The notes under the pieces: generated by a model
What the model was told of the DNA's origin: nothing
Database searches by the model: none
The model's input: the letters and a program-made list of their open reading frames with translations, nothing else
In this document: positions 41,756 through 49,112 of the stretch, in pieces
Layout: every line of letters begins with the position of its first letter
Position numbering within the stretch: position 1 is the first letter of the stretch
Origin: Kitasatospora purpeofusca
Lineage (GTDB): Bacteria; Actinomycetota; Actinomycetes; Streptomycetales; Streptomycetaceae
Assembly (NCBI RefSeq): GCF_000718025.1
Contig: NZ_JODS01000003.1
Location: 434,001 to 498,000 of the forward strand
Length of the DNA stretch: 64,000 bases
Direction: 5' to 3'
Program-made: the position numbers and the translations under genes

Positions 41756-41775
41756 TGCTGCCATGGCTGGCAGAG

Positions 41776-41829
41776 GCGGAGGATACGAGATTCGAACTCG
41801 TGAGGGGTTGCCCCCAACACGCTTTCCAA
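41776..41829. repeat. att copy 2: 54-bp tRNA-Ser 3' segment
   Basis: Second perfect copy of the 54-bp tRNA-Ser 3' core, 4,075 bases from copy 1 and 4,078 from copy 3. The bases after it are similar to those after copy 1, not to the tRNA. Junction of modules A and B. Confidence 0.92.
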
Positions 41830-41925
41830 TTCTCCTCGGCGCTGTCCGCTGGGATTCACGCCTGTCCTGACCTGTGGCGGAGCCAGCGGCTGGGAAGCGG
41901 CTGAACCTCGTTGAATGGGGGTGAA

Positions 41926-41945
41926 TGAGACCAGAACTGAGACCA
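41926..41945. promoter_or_regulatory. Paired TGAGACCA boxes, probable integrase arm sites (module B)
   Basis: TGAGACCA at 41926-41933 and 41938-41945, again a 12-bp period and again 98 bases (to GAGACCA) from the end of the att core. Confidence 0.5.
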
Positions 41946-41989
41946 CACCGCTTGGCGTCCACGGCCGGATCGACCCGCTCCGTTGCTGG

Positions 41990-42346
41990 TCAGCTGTCCG
42001 TGTCCTTGGGGTGCCGGGAGGAGGCGTAGACGAGGTGGACGGTCCGGCCCGGCTCGTCGACGAGGTAGCGCACGCGCCCGCCGGCGGTCACCTCGTACTC
42101 CCACTGCGGTAGTTCGTCCCCGCCGAGAACACGCGTCGAAAGGCGGCCTCGTAGCCGGTGCTGCCGATCGGGGTCACTGGCGGACAGGGGGTCGGTGCGG
42201 AGGGCTTCGAAGCATCGTCGGGTGTTCCCCGGCGCCTCCGCGCAGAGGTCGCCCCATCCCTTGGCAGCTTCGTTGGTGGCGAACCGCAGCCGCCACTCGT
42301 CGCCGACCGGTGGCGGCGGGACGTCGTCTCCGCGTTTGGGGCTCAC
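41990..42346 (-). CDS. Probable toxin of a Phd-type toxin-antitoxin pair
   Basis: A 118-residue basic protein with RelE/ParE-like traits: WRLRFATNEAAKGWGDLCAEAPGNTRRCFEALR and a C-terminal beta part WEYEVTAGGRVRYLVDEPGRTVHLVYAS. The strand order and terminal arginines resemble mRNA interferase toxins, but the identity is by context and rough shape. Its ATG overlaps the antitoxin stop (ATGA), the usual antitoxin-first arrangement. Probably stabilises module B. Confidence 0.72.
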   Translation of the reverse strand: MSPKRGDDVPPPPVGDEWRLRFATNEAAKGWGDLCAEAPGNTRRCFEALRTDPLSASDPDRQHRLRGRLSTRVLGGDELPQWEYEVTAGGRVRYLVDEPGRTVHLVYASSRHPKDTDS

Positions 42347-42804
42347 GGGGCGAGCACCTCGCCGTGGTCATCGCCGGGGAGCGGCTCGGTGAGCCGGTCG
42401 CTCAGGTCGGGGTCTGCCAGGATTCTCGCGGTTGCCCTCCACTCGACGATAACCCGGTGCAGGTTGGCGTGGACGTCCAGCTCCACCACGTCACGGGTGG
42501 CATTCACGAGGTCGACGACGAACTCGCGCACCTCCTCGGCTGACAGGTGCCGGGTCCAGGGGAAGACCTCGGGGAGGGCGAGGAGGACCGCGCGCGCACC
42601 CTCGTCGCTGGTGATCAGCGCCGCGAACAGCCGCGCGGTGACATCGGCGGTCTCCTCGCGCTGGCGGTCGTGACGCTCGGTGGTGAGGTACAGGTCCTCC
42701 CCGTCACGTCGGGTGACGTGGACGCGCTGCGCCTGCTCGACGGTGTCCGCGACGCGCTTCGAGTTCTTCGACAGGTCGGAGAACGACACAGTGAGAGTGG
42801 ACAT
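42343..42804 (-). CDS. Phd/YefM-type (prevent-host-death) antitoxin
   Basis: A 153-residue protein. The N-terminal Phd-like DNA-binding fold is VSFSDLSKNSKRVADTVEQAQRVHVTRRDGEDLYLTTE (in two parts, residues about 5-43); the remaining 110 residues are longer than in classical Phd antitoxins and should contact the toxin. Start ATG at 42804 directly behind a perfect palindromic operator, so autoregulation is expected. Coupled to the toxin gene by ATGA. Confidence 0.82.
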   Translation of the reverse strand: MSTLTVSFSDLSKNSKRVADTVEQAQRVHVTRRDGEDLYLTTERHDRQREETADVTARLFAALITSDEGARAVLLALPEVFPWTRHLSAEEVREFVVDLVNATRDVVELDVHANLHRVIVEWRATARILADPDLSDRLTEPLPGDDHGEVLAP

Positions 42805-42815
42805 GGCTCGACGGT

Positions 42816-42837
42816 ACTTCGGAACGTGTTCCGAAGT
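42816..42837. promoter_or_regulatory. Autoregulatory operator of the toxin-antitoxin pair
   Basis: ACTTCGGAAC-GT-GTTCCGAAGT, both arms perfect, 12 bases before the antitoxin start codon. Confidence 0.75.
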
Positions 42838-42985
42838 CAATCGAAATTGAACGGCAGTGGGTGCGGCCGGGGCCGTGCCTCCGCCCTGCGGCGGAAGCTA
42901 CGGAGAGTATCCAAGATCATCATGCCCTTCAGGGGGAGTCGGATTCCCAGAGAGCCCTGAAGGCTTCTCGTGGCATGCCCTCCCA

Positions 42986-43146
42986 GAAAATGTGAAGTTC
43001 ACGATTTTCTTCATGTGTCGGCCGACTGTAGGGATGAGTTCGCGGCTCGTCTGTAAAAGAGCAGTTCAAGGCCCACCAACTTGCGTGGCGACCTGCGCTT
43101 CCCTCGAAGGTTGCCACAGTAGCGTTCTTGCGCACTTCAGTGCGCA
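42986..43146 (+). promoter_or_regulatory. Two dyads upstream of the HTH-methyltransferase gene
   Basis: An AT-rich near-palindrome GAAAATGTGAA-G-TTCACGATTTTC (42986-43009; one base inserted) and a perfect TGCGCACT-TC-AGTGCGCA (43129-43146), in a 395-base gap with no other gene. The second is 53 bases before the ATG. They are candidate sites for self-control by the gene's own N-terminal HTH. Confidence 0.5.
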
Positions 43147-43199
43147 GTTGATGGCCTGGTGGCCGGCCATCTAGCTTTGCCTCAACGGGGAGCCGACTG

Positions 43200-45602
43200 A
43201 TGAGGGGGAGAGTGACTGCGTTGAGTGAGAAGAGTAGGGACAGAGGACTCGTCTCGCGAGCCGAGATCGCAGAGCTGGCCGGCGTCGGGGCCTCTGCGGT
43301 CACGAACTGGCGGAACCGCCATCCGGACTTTCCGCAGGAGCTGCGGCGCGGTCCCGATCGGCTCTTCCGGCTCGCCGACATCGTGCGATGGCTTGACGCC
43401 CGGTCCGTGCCCAAGTCGGCGCGGAGGGAGGAGGAGCCCGCAGGGGTCACTTACGGCGACAGGGCCCGAGCTTGGTTCGGGCAGTCCGAGGGAGTGCCCG
43501 TGGCCGGCCGGGCTACTGGGTTCGTCGTGCCTTCGCCGAGTGCCGAGCAGCAGCGGTCGCGGTCTCGGCAGGTTCTGGCGGAGTTGCTGAAGCCCCGGAT
43601 GGTGAAAAGTTGGGGCGCGCCGTCGCTGACGGCTTATCTTCCCCTGCCGACGTGTCTGATCTTCTTGAGATGGGGAGCACCCGAAGACTGGGCAATCCTG
43701 CAGGAGCGGGTCGACGCACACCTGACGATTACTCCCAAGGGCTTCCTCGGCGAGGTGGGGGAGCGAACCGATCGGTTGCTGAAGACCTGTGGGGTGGCGC
43801 CGGCCATGCGGCTCGCGCTGCAGGGTTTTGAGCCCCTCCCCGTTGCTGACGTACCGCAGTTGATGTCCTCAGCGGCCGAACTCGACCGGGATGCCTTCCG
43901 GGATCTGCTCGACGCGCATGCCGACGTCGTGCGCATGGACAGTCGTAGTGCCTTCACGCCCAGAACGGTGGTGGCCCTGCTGAGCGAACTGGTTGCTCCG
44001 GCGGGTGTGTCGGGCCGGATCCACGATCCCTATCCGCGTGGCGGTGAACTGCTGTCGGCCATGGTGGCGGCCGATGGCGGCGGCTCGGTGTCGGCGGTGA
44101 CGGTCGGAAAGCCGGACGAGGCGACGCTGCGCCTGACCGCGATGAACTTGATGCTCCACGGTGTGACTCCACGGGTGGGCACCCATGACCTCGCACCATG
44201 GCCCGAGCCGTCGGAGCGACGGCAGGAACCGGTGGACCTGATTCTGACCAATCCGCCGTTCAACGCCGAATCGGGCCGGGGCGTGGCCGGAGGGTGGCGA
44301 TATGGGGCCCCGCCTCCGTCCAATGCCAACTTCGCCTGGATCCAGCACGTCCTCTCCACTCTCGGGCCCGGCGGGCGAGCTGCGGTGATCATGGCGGACA
44401 ACGCTGCCGTATCCGACCAGCCGAGGGAGCGTGCGATCCGGCAGGCCCTGGTCGAGGACGGGGTCGTCGACGGCATCCTCGCCCTTCCTCCGCACCTCTT
44501 CACCGGGACCGCGGTGTCGGCCTGCATCTGGTTTCTGTCGGCACCGTCGCAGCGCGCCAAGGTGCACTTCATCAATGCCCGCGAGTTGGGTGAGTTGGTC
44601 ACTCGGACCCGCCGAGAGCTGAGCGCCGACGATGTGCGGCTCCTGGGGCAGATTCACCGATCGCTGCGTGCTGGGGACCCGATGCCCGACGAAGCGCGTG
44701 CGCTCGGTCGATCGGTCTCCGTGGAGGAGATCGAGCAGCGTGGTTACTCGCTCAGCCCTGTCGACTACGTCAGCCTCGGTGCGTACGAAGCGGCGACACC
44801 CGCCCAGGTGGAATCCGCTCGTCGAAAACTCGACGGTGCCTTGGATCTGGCGGGATCCCTGGACGAGGAAGCGCGGCGGTGCTGGGAGCGGGCCGCGCCC
44901 GGCCGCAGTCCGGAACCCAGTGCGGGTGGCCGACGGAACGTGCTCCTGCAGGATCTGTGCAAGGTGCAGCCCGGACCGTCACCCTCCTTGCTGAAGCCCG
45001 GGATGTACTCCAAGGACGGCCCTGTTCGAGTGGTGCTGCCCAAGCACCTGCGAAACCGGCGGATCCACGGCAGCGAGGACACCAGGATCTCGGCACGCGA
45101 CGCGCAGCAGCTCGAACGATTCCTGTTGAGCGAGGGCGACATCCTTTGCACGCGTACCGGGACGGTCGGACCCGTGGCACTGGTGGGAGCGGAGGGGGCC
45201 GGCAGCCTCTACAACGGAAATCTCCTTCGGCTGCACGGCTTCGAGCCCGGCGTGGACCCGCGTTTCGTTCTGGCATACCTCTCCCTTCCGGGAACCCAGG
45301 CGTGGATCAAGGACCGGGCGGCGATGTCGACCGTTGACTCGATCAAGACCAGCGCGATGAGGCAGCTCCCGGTATCGCTGCCGCCGTACGAGGAGCAGCA
45401 CCGCATCGGAGAGCTTCTGCGCGTGTTCGACGACCAGGTCGCAGCCCACCAGCAAGTGGCTGCCGCAGCCGATGCCGCCAGGGGCGAGCTCGCGACGCTC
45501 TTGATGGACACCGCGGCGATGCCGACCGCCCACCAGCCCGATACCGGACTCGTCCCCCCTTACATCGACCACACCGCAGAAGAGGAAGCCGAAGATGAGT
45601 AG
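43200..45602 (+). CDS. HTH - N6 DNA methyltransferase - specificity-domain fusion
   Basis: An 800-residue protein. Residues 18-68 form a helix-turn-helix with a wing-like tail (VSRAEIAELAGVGASAVTNW...RLFRLADIVRWLD). The centre is a type I-style N6-adenine methyltransferase: DPYPRGGELLSAM in the S-adenosylmethionine position and the catalytic NPPF at 351-354. The last 200 residues resemble a type I HsdS half: LSEGDILCTRTGTVGPVALVG, FVLAYLSLPGTQAWI and PPYEEQHRIGELL. Thus M and S functions are fused and no HsdR or other nuclease gene is near. The ATG follows GGGGAG. The next gene overlaps by eight bases. Candidate defence or epigenetic switch. Confidence 0.83.
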   Translation: MRGRVTALSEKSRDRGLVSRAEIAELAGVGASAVTNWRNRHPDFPQELRRGPDRLFRLADIVRWLDARSVPKSARREEEPAGVTYGDRARAWFGQSEGVPVAGRATGFVVPSPSAEQQRSRSRQVLAELLKPRMVKSWGAPSLTAYLPLPTCLIFLRWGAPEDWAILQERVDAHLTITPKGFLGEVGERTDRLLKTCGVAPAMRLALQGFEPLPVADVPQLMSSAAELDRDAFRDLLDAHADVVRMDSRSAFTPRTVVALLSELVAPAGVSGRIHDPYPRGGELLSAMVAADGGGSVSAVTVGKPDEATLRLTAMNLMLHGVTPRVGTHDLAPWPEPSERRQEPVDLILTNPPFNAESGRGVAGGWRYGAPPPSNANFAWIQHVLSTLGPGGRAAVIMADNAAVSDQPRERAIRQALVEDGVVDGILALPPHLFTGTAVSACIWFLSAPSQRAKVHFINARELGELVTRTRRELSADDVRLLGQIHRSLRAGDPMPDEARALGRSVSVEEIEQRGYSLSPVDYVSLGAYEAATPAQVESARRKLDGALDLAGSLDEEARRCWERAAPGRSPEPSAGGRRNVLLQDLCKVQPGPSPSLLKPGMYSKDGPVRVVLPKHLRNRRIHGSEDTRISARDAQQLERFLLSEGDILCTRTGTVGPVALVGAEGAGSLYNGNLLRLHGFEPGVDPRFVLAYLSLPGTQAWIKDRAAMSTVDSIKTSAMRQLPVSLPPYEEQHRIGELLRVFDDQVAAHQQVAAAADAARGELATLLMDTAAMPTAHQPDTGLVPPYIDHTAEEEAEDE

Positions 45603-45795
45603 CCTGCCCGTCGTCACGCGAGTTCCGTGGCTGATCGTCTCCGCGCTTACTTCCGTGATCATCGCCCTGCTGGCCTTCATGCTGAAGCGGAGCGCCGGCA
45701 CGGACCGGCACAGTGCTGTCATCACGGCCGGCGCGGCCTTCGCCAGCTGCATGCTGCTCTGCCTCGCGGTTCTCTCCGCAGCCATGAGCGGTTGA
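45595..45795 (+). CDS. 66-residue two-helix membrane protein
   Basis: Starts at ATG 45595 inside the last codons of the methyltransferase fusion (eight-base overlap), so translation is coupled. Two hydrophobic helices at about 11-29 (PWLIVSALTSVIIALLAFM) and 43-63, joined by a short basic loop KRSAGTDRHS. No family recognised. As the only partner of the methyltransferase fusion it could be a membrane effector or anchor; its function is unknown. Confidence 0.75.
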   Translation: MSSLPVVTRVPWLIVSALTSVIIALLAFMLKRSAGTDRHSAVITAGAAFASCMLLCLAVLSAAMSG

Positions 45796-45815
45796 ACCGG
45801 AACACCGAAAACGAC

Positions 45816-45848
45816 GAAGGCCCGGACCGCTGAGCGGTCCGGGCCTTC
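45816..45848. terminator. Bidirectional terminator next to tRNA-Ser
   Basis: Perfect 15-bp stem GAAGGCCCGGACCGC / GCGGTCCGGGCCTTC with loop TGA. Ends the methyltransferase operon on one side and the tRNA transcript on the other. Confidence 0.88.
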
Positions 45849-45853
45849 TGCCG

Positions 45854-45907
45854 GCGGAGGATACGAGATTCGAACTCGTGAGGGGTTGCCCCCAACACGC
45901 TTTCCAA
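45854..45907. repeat. att copy 3: core within the intact tRNA-Ser
   Basis: Third copy of the 54-bp core, here continuous with the tRNA 5' half. Right boundary of the island. Confidence 0.92.
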
Positions 45908-45939
45908 GCGTGCGCCCTAGGCCTCTAGGCGAATCCTCC
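45855..45939 (-). tRNA. tRNA-Ser (anticodon GGA)
   Basis: Intact 85-base class II tRNA on the minus strand. Acceptor GGAGGAT pairs with ATCCTCC; anticodon stem CACGC/GCGTG with loop TTGGAAA gives GGA, reading UCC/UCU; long variable arm GTTGGGGGCAACCCCTC; T arm ACGAGTTCGAATCTCGT; no encoded CCA. Its 3' part (45854-45907) is the att core present twice more to the left. The crossover region starts at the anticodon loop, a common target for tyrosine recombinases. Confidence 0.96.
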
Positions 45940-46069
45940 GTGGGAGAGCTTAGTACATGTTTTGGGGTGGTCGCGACCACGTATCTCGCAGGTAGGGGGT
46001 GGGGGTGGCCTGCGGATGGTGGGACGGGGTGGTGGTGGAGGGGTGGGCCCGGGATCCGGTAGTGTTGGG

Positions 46070-46163
46070 GCCAGCCCCTCGTGTGGCGCTATCTCTCTGA
46101 ACTCCCCCAGGGCCGGAAGGCAGCAAGGGTAGGAGGGCTCTGGTGGGTGCACGGGGGGTCTTT
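46070..46163 (+). ncRNA. ffs: Signal recognition particle RNA (4.5S-type)
   Basis: Small SRP RNA. The conserved apical loop is GGCCGGAAGGCAGCAAGGGT; the ends CCCCTCGTG and CACGGGGGG pair. TAGTGT at 46060-46065 is a good -10 box. It lies directly before dnaX, the usual streptomycete location. End positions are approximate. Confidence 0.88.
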
Positions 46164-46240
46164 GCGTTCCCGGGGGCCGGTGGGGCGCGGGGGGTCGAGG
46201 GGCGACGCGTTTGTCGGTCCGTCCCGATATCGTCGGGGGT

Positions 46241-48436
46241 GTGTCCCTAGCCCTGTACCGCCGCTACCGCCCGGAGACCTTCGCGGAGGTCATCGGGCAG
46301 GATCACGTGACCGCTCCGCTCCAGCAGGCCCTGCGCAACAACAGGGTCAATCACGCGTACTTGTTCAGCGGCCCTCGCGGCTGCGGCAAGACGACGAGCG
46401 CTCGCATCCTGGCCCGCTGTCTGAACTGCGAGCAGGGGCCGACGCCCACGCCGTGCGGTGAGTGCCAGTCCTGCACGGACCTCGCCACGGGCGGGCCCGG
46501 GTCGATCGACGTGATCGAGATCGACGCGGCCTCGCACGGTGGTGTGGACGACGCGCGCGACCTCCGCGAGCGGGCGTTCTTCGCGCCGGTGCACAGCCGG
46601 TACAAGATCTTCATCCTGGACGAGGCGCACATGGTGACCTCGGCCGGCTTCAACGCGCTGCTCAAGGTGGTGGAGGAGCCGCCGGAGCACCTGAAGTTCA
46701 TCTTCGCCACCACCGAGCCGGAGAAGGTGATCGGGACGATCCGGTCCCGGACCCACCACTACCCGTTCCGGCTGGTGCCGCCCGGCACGCTGCGCGACTA
46801 CCTGGCGGAGGTGTGCGGCCGGGAGGGGATCCAGGTCGAGGACTCCGTGTTCCCGCTGGTGGTGCGGTCGGGCGCCGGTTCGGTGCGTGACTCGATGTCC
46901 GTGATGGACCAGCTGCTGGCCGGCGCCGCCGAGGGCGGTGTGACGTACGGGATGGCCACTTCGCTGCTCGGGTACACGGACTCGGCGCTGCTGGACGAGG
47001 TGGTGGACGCGTTCGCCGCGCACGACGGGGCGACGGTGTTCCAGGTGGTCGACCGGGTGGTCGAGGGCGGTCACGACCCGCGCCGGTTCGTCGCGGACCT
47101 GCTGGAGCGGCTGCGCGACCTGGTGATCCTCGCCACGGTGCCGGACGCGGGGGAGAAGGGGCTGATCGACGCCCCGGCCGACCGGATCGCGGTGATGCAG
47201 GCGCAGGCGGACGCGTTCGGGGCGGCGGAGCTGAGCCGGGCGGCGGACCTCGTCAACACCGGGTTGACGGAGATGCGCGGCAACGCGGCGCCCCGGCTCC
47301 AGCTGGAGCTGATCTGCGCCCGGGTGATGCTGCCGGGCGCGTACAGCGACGAGCTGTCGTTGCAGGCGCGGCTGGACAAGCTGGAGCGGCGCGCCGCGAG
47401 CGGCGGGTTCGCCGTGGCCGGCGGTGTCGCCATGGCCGGCGGCCCGGTGATGGCGGCGCCGACGATGCCGATGGCACCGGCGCCGATGGCACCGGCGGTG
47501 TCCGAGATGCCGCAGGTCGCGCCGCCGGCGCCGGTTCAGCCGGTTCAGTCGATGCCCGCGCCCGCGCCGACCCCCGCTCCCGCTCCCGCCCCCGCGCAGC
47601 CGGCCGGGCCGGCGCCCGGGGCGTGGCCGATCAAGCGGAGCTTCCCGGCCGCCGGGGAGGCGCCCGCGCCGGAGGCCCCGGCCCCCGCGCAGCCCGCTCC
47701 GGCGGCCGCTCCGGCCGCACCCGCACCCGCGCCCACCCCGGCCCCCGCCCCCGCTCCGGCGCCCGGCGGGCAGCCGTCGGCGGCGGCGCAGCAGGGCGCG
47801 GGCCAGGTCCGGCAGCTGTGGCCGCAGATCCTGGAGGCGGTGAAGAACCGGCGCCGGTTCACCTGGATCCTGCTCAGCCAGAACGGCCAGGTGGCCGGGT
47901 TCGACGGCAGCGTGCTCCAGGTCTCGTTCATCAACGCGGGTGCCCGCGACAGCTTCGTGAGCAGCAACAGCGACGACGTGCTGCGGGCCGCCCTCGCGGA
48001 CGCGCTCGGCGTGGACTGGCGGATCGAGTGCATCGTCGACCCGTCCGGTGGCGCGGGTGGCCCCGGCGGCGGCTCGGGTGCTGTCGCCGCCCCGAGCGGC
48101 AGTGGTGGCGGGGGCGGCTGGGGTGCCCCACCAGCGCGTCCGGCGGCGCCCGCGCCCCAGATGGCGCCCGTCGCACCGGCTCCCGCGGCCGCGCCCGCTC
48201 CGGCGCCCCGCCCGGCCGCGGCGCCGAACCCGGCGCCGGTCGCGCCGGTGCAGCCGTCCGTCCAGGCACCGCCCCCGCCGTCCCCGGCGTACCCGGCGCA
48301 GGGGGTGGCCCCGGAGGACGACGTGCCGGAGGAGGACGACCCCGATCTGAACGAGGACGTGTTCTCCAGCCAGGAGCTGATCATCCGCGAGCTGGGTGCC
48401 ACGGTGCTGGAAGAGATCCGGCACGGCGGCAACTGA
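46241..48436 (+). CDS. dnaX: DNA polymerase III subunit gamma/tau
   Basis: A 731-residue clamp-loader ATPase of the replisome. Walker A GPRGCGKTT, zinc module CLNCEQGPTPTPCGECQSC, Walker B with DEAH in ILDEAHMVTSAGFNALL, and sensor region ATTEPEKVIGTIRSR. After about residue 390 a long Ala/Pro/Met-rich linker appears, then a C-terminal tau-like part (LWPQILEAVKNRRRFTWILLS) that should bind the polymerase, another Pro/Ala-rich stretch and an acidic end. I chose the GTG at 46241 (SLALYRRYRPETF follows, as in relatives) over 46211. No frameshift signal is evident. Confidence 0.95.
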   Translation: MSLALYRRYRPETFAEVIGQDHVTAPLQQALRNNRVNHAYLFSGPRGCGKTTSARILARCLNCEQGPTPTPCGECQSCTDLATGGPGSIDVIEIDAASHGGVDDARDLRERAFFAPVHSRYKIFILDEAHMVTSAGFNALLKVVEEPPEHLKFIFATTEPEKVIGTIRSRTHHYPFRLVPPGTLRDYLAEVCGREGIQVEDSVFPLVVRSGAGSVRDSMSVMDQLLAGAAEGGVTYGMATSLLGYTDSALLDEVVDAFAAHDGATVFQVVDRVVEGGHDPRRFVADLLERLRDLVILATVPDAGEKGLIDAPADRIAVMQAQADAFGAAELSRAADLVNTGLTEMRGNAAPRLQLELICARVMLPGAYSDELSLQARLDKLERRAASGGFAVAGGVAMAGGPVMAAPTMPMAPAPMAPAVSEMPQVAPPAPVQPVQSMPAPAPTPAPAPAPAQPAGPAPGAWPIKRSFPAAGEAPAPEAPAPAQPAPAAAPAAPAPAPTPAPAPAPAPGGQPSAAAQQGAGQVRQLWPQILEAVKNRRRFTWILLSQNGQVAGFDGSVLQVSFINAGARDSFVSSNSDDVLRAALADALGVDWRIECIVDPSGGAGGPGGGSGAVAAPSGSGGGGGWGAPPARPAAPAPQMAPVAPAPAAAPAPAPRPAAAPNPAPVAPVQPSVQAPPPPSPAYPAQGVAPEDDVPEEDDPDLNEDVFSSQELIIRELGATVLEEIRHGGN

Positions 48437-48494
48437 GCAGCACGTAGGCTCGTCGAGGACGTAGTAGGAGCGGACCGAACGCAAGGAGTGAGCC

Positions 48495-48833
48495 GTGTTT
48501 CCCGGTGGTGGCCAGCCCAACATGCAGGCGCTGCTCAAGCAGGCGCAGAAGATGCAGCAGGACCTCGCCCAGGCGCAGCAGGAGCTGGCCGAGGCCAAGG
48601 TGAGCGGTTCGGCGGGCGGTGGCCTGGTCGAGGCGACGGTGACCGGTTCCGGCGAGCTGGTGGCGCTGACCATCGCGCCGGCCGCGGTCGACCCGGAGGA
48701 CACCGAGACGCTGGCCGACCTCGTCCTGGCGGCCGTTCGGGACGCCAACCAGGCCGCGCAGAAGATGCAGGCCGAGCGGATGGGCCCGCTGACCCAGGGC
48801 CTCGGCGGCGGGATCCCGGGCCTGCCGTTCTGA
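48495..48833 (+). CDS. YbaB/EbfC family nucleoid-associated protein
   Basis: A 112-residue DNA-binding dimer of the YbaB/EbfC family. Coiled helix MQALLKQAQKMQQDLAQAQQELAE, then the beta core VEATVTGSGELVALTIAP. GTG start with AAGGAG upstream. Between dnaX and recR, its conserved position. A hairpin CGGGGCCG/CGGCCCCG at 48845-48866 follows. Confidence 0.93.
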   Translation: MFPGGGQPNMQALLKQAQKMQQDLAQAQQELAEAKVSGSAGGGLVEATVTGSGELVALTIAPAAVDPEDTETLADLVLAAVRDANQAAQKMQAERMGPLTQGLGGGIPGLPF

Positions 48834-48844
48834 CGGCGGCCCTC

Positions 48845-48866
48845 CGGGGCCGAGGTTCCGGCCCCG
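48845..48866 (+). terminator. Hairpin after ybaB-like gene
   Basis: CGGGGCCG - AGGTTC - CGGCCCCG. It precedes about 240 bases with GTCGTGACGGCCCG repeats (48890-48925) before recR; I see no gene there. Confidence 0.6.
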
Positions 48867-49112
48867 GTCTTCCGGCCCCGGTCTTCCAGTCGTGACGGCC
48901 CGGTCGTGACGGCCCGGCCGTGACAGCGGGTACGGGCCGGGACACCGGAGCGTACGGGGCGGACGGTCGGGTCCGGAGTTCGGACAACAGACCTGTGTGA
49001 TTAATGCGGGAGTCGGGCGTCGGGCGATGCGCCCGGCGTCCGATTCGTTGGATGATGGCACCGGAGCACCCCGCGCGGGTGCCACCGGTCCAACCCGAGG
49101 GAAGGCGCGACG

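Larger units (their letters stand above)
37701..41775. mobile_element. Island module A (about 4.08 kb, tRNA-Ser anchored)
   Basis: Bounded by att copies 1 and 2. Contains a minus-strand XRE regulator and LuxR-type HTH gene, a secreted peptide gene, a small membrane protein gene and about 800 bases of largely non-coding sequence with a 20-bp hairpin. No integrase, excisionase or replication gene is recognisable. The P-arm-like boxes at 37852-37870 sit just inside the left end. Confidence 0.75.
40975..41775. other. About 800 bases without a confident gene in module A
   Basis: Codon-position GC is lower and less regular than in neighbours. Several overlapping open frames exist but none has both a ribosome binding site and protein-like composition. 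It includes the hairpin at 41446-41491, a Cys-rich coding-like remnant at 41558-41696, and a terminator at 41720-41755. Probably decayed genes of the element. Confidence 0.55.
41776..45853. mobile_element. Island module B (about 4.08 kb, tRNA-Ser anchored)
   Basis: Lies between att copy 2 and the intact tRNA-Ser. Carries a toxin/antitoxin pair and the HTH-methyltransferase-specificity fusion with its small membrane partner. No integrase. GC content of the methyltransferase gene is visibly lower than the chromosomal average here, consistent with transfer. Confidence 0.75.

Noticed and set aside
43200..45602. Complete type I restriction-modification system
   Set aside because: Methyltransferase and specificity parts are fused and no HsdR-like helicase/nuclease gene is present in the island.
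46241..48436. Programmed frameshift in dnaX making a separate gamma subunit
   Set aside because: I see no A-rich slippery heptamer with a downstream stem in this GC-rich gene.
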